The translations under genes and the position numbers were made by a program. A DNA stretch of 36,504 bases from Salinivirgaceae bacterium (GTDB lineage: Bacteria; Bacteroidota; Bacteroidia; Bacteroidales; SZUA-534): the NCBI GenBank assembly GCA_017557785.1, contig JAFYYA010000025.1, positions 1 through 36,504 of the forward strand, in the 5' to 3' direction. Position 1 is the stretch's first letter, and every line of letters begins with the position of its first letter. This document shows positions 32,232 to 36,504 of this stretch, piece by piece. The notes beneath the pieces were generated by a model that saw only the letters and a program-made list of their open reading frames with translations, was not told where the DNA came from and ran no database searches.

Positions 32232-35200
32232 TTAATACTTCACAATCTTCTCGTAATGAGCATTACCGCTGCCGTCGACAACAATAACTGTGTACGCTCC
32301 TTCGGGGAAGGCCGATATGTCTATCTTGGCAGCTGACGATACTTCCGCGTCGAACACAACCCCGCCTGTGCTGCCGACGATTGTCACATGCGATTCGCCT
32401 TCGGATTCAACCATTAGGAAGTCGGTTGCCGGGTTAGGATAAACGCTGACAGTGCTTCCGCCGTTGTCAGCCACATCGGTGAACGCACTGCTGACGGTGA
32501 TGTGGTTGGTCCTGATGGTTTCAACAACACAGCCTTCACGGCTGACTAACCGCAGACGAACGCTGAACACACCATCGTTGTTATAGTAGTGCCACGGTTC
32601 TTCTTCGAACGAACCATCGGCACCATCGCCAAAATTCCATTCACACCGCACAAAGTTGGTTGAGTTGTTTGCAAAATGGATTGCTTCGCCAGCGCGTACA
32701 ACTATCTTGTCAGTCACAAAATCGGGGTTCATGTCGATAACATTCAACACCACGTTCTCTTTGGTCAAAAGATCGCCAGAGCTACTGTAGGACCGCAGTT
32801 CCACAGTGGTGCTTTCGGTTATGGTCATCATATAAAGCTCCGGACTTGCGGCAAGCTGATTGCCACTGGCATCGAACCATCTGTACAAGCCGCCTTCGAT
32901 GCCCGATGCCTGGATTCTTACAGTATCGCTCTTGCAATAAAGTTCCTTGAGATTGGCCAAGCTGACCACCGGCTGTTTGATTGTCAAATCGACAACATTG
33001 GTGCTCAGAACATCATCGCCATCGATAACCGCACGGTAGAACGACGCTGATACCGATAGCCCAACAGGCTGATAATTGGCTGCAGTGGCGCCTTGAATCG
33101 GTTCGAAAGCGCTGTCGCCTTCTTTCTTCCAATACCATTGATATTTTGGCGAACCATCAGTGTTGCCACCGCTTGCACTAACCACATTTTTCAGCGACGG
33201 CAACCGCTGACCGGCATAATAGAAATCGCTGGTGCGGCTTGCTGCGATGGAACCACTCTTGAGCGGCACATTAACCTGGAACTCGAACGCCAGTTTCTCC
33301 TGGTCACCACTGATGTCGTAGCGGCGGTAGGTGGTGTTGGTTCCTGGCAGCACGTCGATTGTGGCGGTTGTGTCGCTAATAGGCACAAACTCCCCGTTAT
33401 TGCTGGCCGAGCTCTTCTCCCAACGGTAACGGTAGGTGCCGTTGCCGCCTGTGGCGGCTGTTCCAGAGAGCGAAATCGAATCATTATCAATAGTATATGA
33501 TGTCTCGGCTGCGGTACCTGGAATCAAATCGGGCCAAACATCGAGCGATGCCACTTCCGTAGTGATGATTCTGGTGGGATAGAGCGAATCTGTCACCACG
33601 CAACGGTAATCGACGGCTTCGGTAACTGTGATGGCAAGAATCGGATTATCGTTGTCCAGAATGTTCTGCCATTCACCATTTGCGAATGTTTGCCACTGAT
33701 AGTCGTAGCTGCCACTTCCGTTTATCACTCTAACTTCAATGGGCGTAGTTTTGCCGTAAGACAGCTTCTCTTGGGCATATATCAGTGTGTCTATCTGCAT
33801 ATTAGCCGTCCAAGTGCATTGCAATTCAGCCGATTCTTTTTCTTGATGGTCACCGCTGATGACAACTTTATAGAGATAAGAGATTGCCGCATTGGTGTTG
33901 TTCTCGTGATTGTCGGTGTATGTAAACTGATTGCCACCGACTGCCGTCCAATCGGTTTCGGCATTTTTGCGATACCACTGATAGCTGTAAACGCCGTCGC
34001 CGCCCGATGCCGTAATTGTAAGACTCACATTGTCGCCGCCATAGACAACGCTGCTGCCCATAGGTTGGATTTTGCCGATTTTCAACGACGGACGATGGGT
34101 AACATTGGCCACTTCCGACACGCTGGTCTGATTGTCGCCCGACACCACCACCCTGTAGTATATCACTATTGGGGCATCGGTCTCATTATCACCGGTTTCG
34201 GCAAGCGCGTTGCTTCTTGCGCCACGAATATCAAGCCATTCGGTGTTGTCGTTGCTCACCTGCCACTGGTAGGTATAATTGCCGTTGCCACCCGACGGGT
34301 TGGCAGTAAGCGTTACGCTACCGCCGCTGTAGGTTGTTTGGCCACTACCGGTAATGCTGCCTGAGACCAATGCCGGACGCCAGGTTACTGAAACTGCTTC
34401 AGCATAAACAACTTGGTTGTCGCCCAAAACTTTAACGCGGAAATATTTAGTCTGATTTGACCCACTTACCTGGCAAGTGGCGTCTCTTGCACTGGAGATA
34501 TCGCTCCAATTGACATTGTCGAGACTGACTTCCCACAGGTACGAGCAATCACCATTGCCACCCGAAGTGTTTGCCGTGAGTTGAACGCTTCCACCGCTGT
34601 ATGTGGTGGTGGCGCCCTTGATGACAGCCGCCAAAGCCGGGCGGTATGTCACCGTAACCGACGATGTTGCTTCTGTATAGCCATCGCTGGATACCACCAC
34701 GCGATAGTATTTTATTAGATTGCTGGTTCCGGCATTTGTACTGCTTGCAGTAAATGATTGGTTTGTTGCTCCCGAAACATCAACCCAGTTTGAGCCTTTC
34801 TTCATTTGCCATTGGTAGGTGTATGTGCCATCGCCACCCGACGGGTTGGCCGTAAGCGTTACGCTGCCGCCGCTGTAGGTTGTCTGACTTCCACCCGTGA
34901 TGGTTCCTGCCATCAAAATCGGACGCCAGGTTACTGAAACCGCAGGCGATTCATCGGTCTGGCCATCACCGGATATTGCAACTTTATACATCACCGTCTG
35001 GTCTGTCCCGCTTACTGTGCAGGTCCGGTTGGTTGCACCGGCATTGCTCGTCCATGTGTTGCCACCATCGGTGCTCTGATACCACTGGTACGAATAGGTG
35101 CCTTCGCCGCCACCGCCTGACGCATGGGCAGTGAGTTCGACATTGTCGCCGCCAAAGGTGCTAATGTTGCCGCCAGTGATGGCTTCTGCCACCAATACCG

Positions 35201-36503
35201 TATGCCACGATACGGTCACCGGCACTGCGTAGAACTCCTGATTGTCGCTTGTTACTTTGACGCGGTATTTTTTTGTCAAATTCGAGCCTGACGAGTTTGT
35301 ATTAGTCTCGGAATAACTGTTGCTGTTGCCATTCACAAGAATCTTGCTCCATGCTGAGCCACTGTACACTTCCCATTGATAAGAGTAAGTACCATTGCCG
35401 CCTGTGGGATTGACAGAAAGCGTAATGGTGCCGCCACTGCGGGTGCTCTGGCCACCGCCAGAGATTTCGCCCACAGCCAAAGCCGGACGCCATTCAACAG
35501 TAACATAATCCGATTCCATTGTCTGACCGTCGCAAGTGACAGCAACTTTATAATATTTCATCTGTCCCGAACCTGACACATAGCATTTGTCGTCGCCTGC
35601 AATATTGCTCCAGACGGAACCGTCAACACTCTCCTTCCACTGGTATGTATAACTACCAACGCCGCCCGCCGGACTAACTGAAAGTTGGACACTGCCGCCA
35701 CTATAGGTGGTTACTCCGCCACCAGCGATGCTGCCCAAATTGAACGGCAAATTCCACGTTACCGAAACCACAGCCGATGTTGCTGTCTGGCTATCGCCAT
35801 CGGTTACGACAACTTTATACTGCTTTGTCTGATCGTATCCGCTATCTTCAAGCTCCAAGTCTGTTGCACCAACAACACTATTCCAAGTATTGCCGCTGTC
35901 GGTGCTCCGATACCATTGGTATGTATAAGTGCCGCTGCCTGTTCCGCCGGTTGCCACACCAATTTGAAGAGTTACGCTGCTGTTGCTGCCCACAACTTTA
36001 TTTCCGCCAGTGATTGTTCCGGCCACTACTGGTGAGCGCCAGGTTACCGAAACTGCCGATGCCGTTGCTTTCTGGTTGTCGGCATCGGTTACAATAACCT
36101 GATATTTTTTAGTTACGCCCGAGCCGCTGGCACTGTACGACATCGAGTTTGTGCCAACGTTGGTCCACGAGCTGCCGTTGTTGCTGCTCTCCTGCCACTG
36201 GTATGAATAACTGCTGCTATTACCACCCGATGCCGCGCCAACCGAAAGGCTCACGCTGTTGCCGCTGTATGTTGTTCCACCGCCACCGCTGATAGTACCA
36301 GCTACCAACTGCGGACGCCAAGTTACGGTAACTTCGCCCGAGTATTTTGTCTGACTGTCGCCAGTTACTTTTATACGGTATTTCTTTGATAGATTTGTAG
36401 TTCCTGTGTTTGTATTACTTACATCGCAAGTCAAACTAGTTTGTCCTGATATGTCGCTCCATTGCGAGCCATTATAAACCTGCCACAGATAGTTATATGA
36501 ACC
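32232..36503 (-). CDS. Giant Ig-like/PKD-repeat T9SS-secreted protein (5' end beyond window)
   Basis: The reading frame stays open to the right edge, so the N-terminus and signal peptide are missing; at least 1423 codons are visible. From the edge inward there are about 12-13 tandem beta-sandwich units of about 85-95 aa, each with TTYSGGSVTLTANPSGGxG, TYTYQW, a Trp-containing strand, KYYRVVVSGDxQT and VTWRPxLxAGTI. The last two or three have drifted. A PKD domain follows (FANNSTNFVRCEWNFGDG, then HYYNNDGVFSVRLRLV). The C-terminal ~80 residues are a typical T9SS type A sorting domain: VSVYPNPATDFLMVE, VTIVGSTGGVVFDA, FPEGAYTVIVVDGSG, YEKIVKY. It should be exported across the outer membrane and attached to the surface. 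The SprB-like architecture suggests an adhesin or gliding-type filament. It is first in a unit with the TraO-like protein and the lipoprotein. Confidence 0.88.
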   Translation of the reverse strand, partial: GSYNYLWQVYNGSQWSDISGQTSLTCDVSNTNTGTTNLSKKYRIKVTGDSQTKYSGEVTVTWRPQLVAGTISGGGGTTYSGNSVSLSVGAASGGNSSSYSYQWQESSNNGSSWTNVGTNSMSYSASGSGVTKKYQVIVTDADNQKATASAVSVTWRSPVVAGTITGGNKVVGSNSSVTLQIGVATGGTGSGTYTYQWYRSTDSGNTWNSVVGATDLELEDSGYDQTKQYKVVVTDGDSQTATSAVVSVTWNLPFNLGSIAGGGVTTYSGGSVQLSVSPAGGVGSYTYQWKESVDGSVWSNIAGDDKCYVSGSGQMKYYKVAVTCDGQTMESDYVTVEWRPALAVGEISGGGQSTRSGGTITLSVNPTGGNGTYSYQWEVYSGSAWSKILVNGNSNSYSETNTNSSGSNLTKKYRVKVTSDNQEFYAVPVTVSWHTVLVAEAITGGNISTFGGDNVELTAHASGGGGEGTYSYQWYQSTDGGNTWTSNAGATNRTCTVSGTDQTVMYKVAISGDGQTDESPAVSVTWRPILMAGTITGGSQTTYSGGSVTLTANPSGGDGTYTYQWQMKKGSNWVDVSGATNQSFTASSTNAGTSNLIKYYRVVVSSDGYTEATSSVTVTYRPALAAVIKGATTTYSGGSVQLTANTSGGNGDCSYLWEVSLDNVNWSDISSARDATCQVSGSNQTKYFRVKVLGDNQVVYAEAVSVTWRPALVSGSITGSGQTTYSGGSVTLTANPSGGNGNYTYQWQVSNDNTEWLDIRGARSNALAETGDNETDAPIVIYYRVVVSGDNQTSVSEVANVTHRPSLKIGKIQPMGSSVVYGGDNVSLTITASGGDGVYSYQWYRKNAETDWTAVGGNQFTYTDNHENNTNAAISYLYKVVISGDHQEKESAELQCTWTANMQIDTLIYAQEKLSYGKTTPIEVRVINGSGSYDYQWQTFANGEWQNILDNDNPILAITVTEAVDYRCVVTDSLYPTRIITTEVASLDVWPDLIPGTAAETSYTIDNDSISLSGTAATGGNGTYRYRWEKSSASNNGEFVPISDTTATIDVLPGTNTTYRRYDISGDQEKLAFEFQVNVPLKSGSIAASRTSDFYYAGQRLPSLKNVVSASGGNTDGSPKYQWYWKKEGDSAFEPIQGATAANYQPVGLSVSASFYRAVIDGDDVLSTNVVDLTIKQPVVSLANLKELYCKSDTVRIQASGIEGGLYRWFDASGNQLAASPELYMMTITESTTVELRSYSSSGDLLTKENVVLNVIDMNPDFVTDKIVVRAGEAIHFANNSTNFVRCEWNFGDGADGSFEEEPWHYYNNDGVFSVRLRLVSREGCVVETIRTNHITVSSAFTDVADNGGSTVSVYPNPATDFLMVESEGESHVTIVGSTGGVVFDAEVSSAAKIDISAFPEGAYTVIVVDGSGNAHYEKIVKY

Positions 36504-36504
36504 G

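Noticed and set aside
32676-33050. Plus-strand frames opposite the giant T9SS protein (also 33093-33500 and 33690-34364)
   Set aside because: Antisense to a repeat-rich gene with a clear sense frame, so their openness is explained by the sense repeats.

Overview
The window comes from a Bacteroidota chromosome, most likely Bacteroidales. The evidence is several promoters with the Bacteroidota -7 box (TAnnTTTG), a cobalamin-riboswitch btuB/btuG-type locus, TonB-dependent receptors, acid-rich surface-lipoprotein signals (C-DKDDDD), type IX secretion (T9SS) sorting domains, and an initiator tRNA without an encoded CCA. No phage, insertion sequence, integrase, CRISPR array or rRNA was seen.

Layout. 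(1) 49-729 holds an orphan AT-rich exported protein. (2) 800-6340, minus strand: a vitamin B12 uptake operon. A promoter and a cobalamin riboswitch lead into an outer-membrane TonB-dependent receptor (BtuB-like), a surface beta-propeller lipoprotein (BtuG-like), a periplasmic binding lipoprotein (BtuF-like) and a permease (BtuC-like). The ATPase BtuD is not in the window. (3) 6682-11880, plus strand: a 1732-aa secreted multi-domain protein ending in a divergent T9SS sorting domain. (4) 12255-16355, minus strand: a YfiR/DUF4154 gene followed by a 1072-aa TonB-dependent receptor, with a truncated second copy of the YfiR gene upstream. (5) 16356-17176 has no confident gene, but a possible small minus-strand transcription unit. 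(6) 17177-24786 is housekeeping: an RNA methyltransferase (+), then a tight minus-strand operon gpsA-pgi-glycosyltransferase-pyrC, then thiL (-) divergent from a SPOR-domain protein (+). (7) 24941-25013 is an initiator tRNA-fMet, followed by a PepSY-like lipoprotein. (8) 26176-29328, minus strand: a 1050-aa fibre-like protein with 12 tandem repeats of about 41 aa, YadA-head-like repeats and a C-terminal intramolecular chaperone of the peptidase S74 type. (9) 29567-30877 is a CoA-transferase. (10) 30970 to the window end, minus strand: a giant Ig/PKD-repeat T9SS protein (open at the right edge), a small TraO-like outer-membrane protein and a PKD-like lipoprotein in one tight unit.

The most interesting regions are the fibre/chaperone protein with near-identical internal repeats, the three-gene surface module at the right edge, heptanucleotide-periodic intergenic DNA (best at 22957-23120 and 24241-24282), and the partial YfiR duplication whose differences from the intact copy are almost all synonymous.
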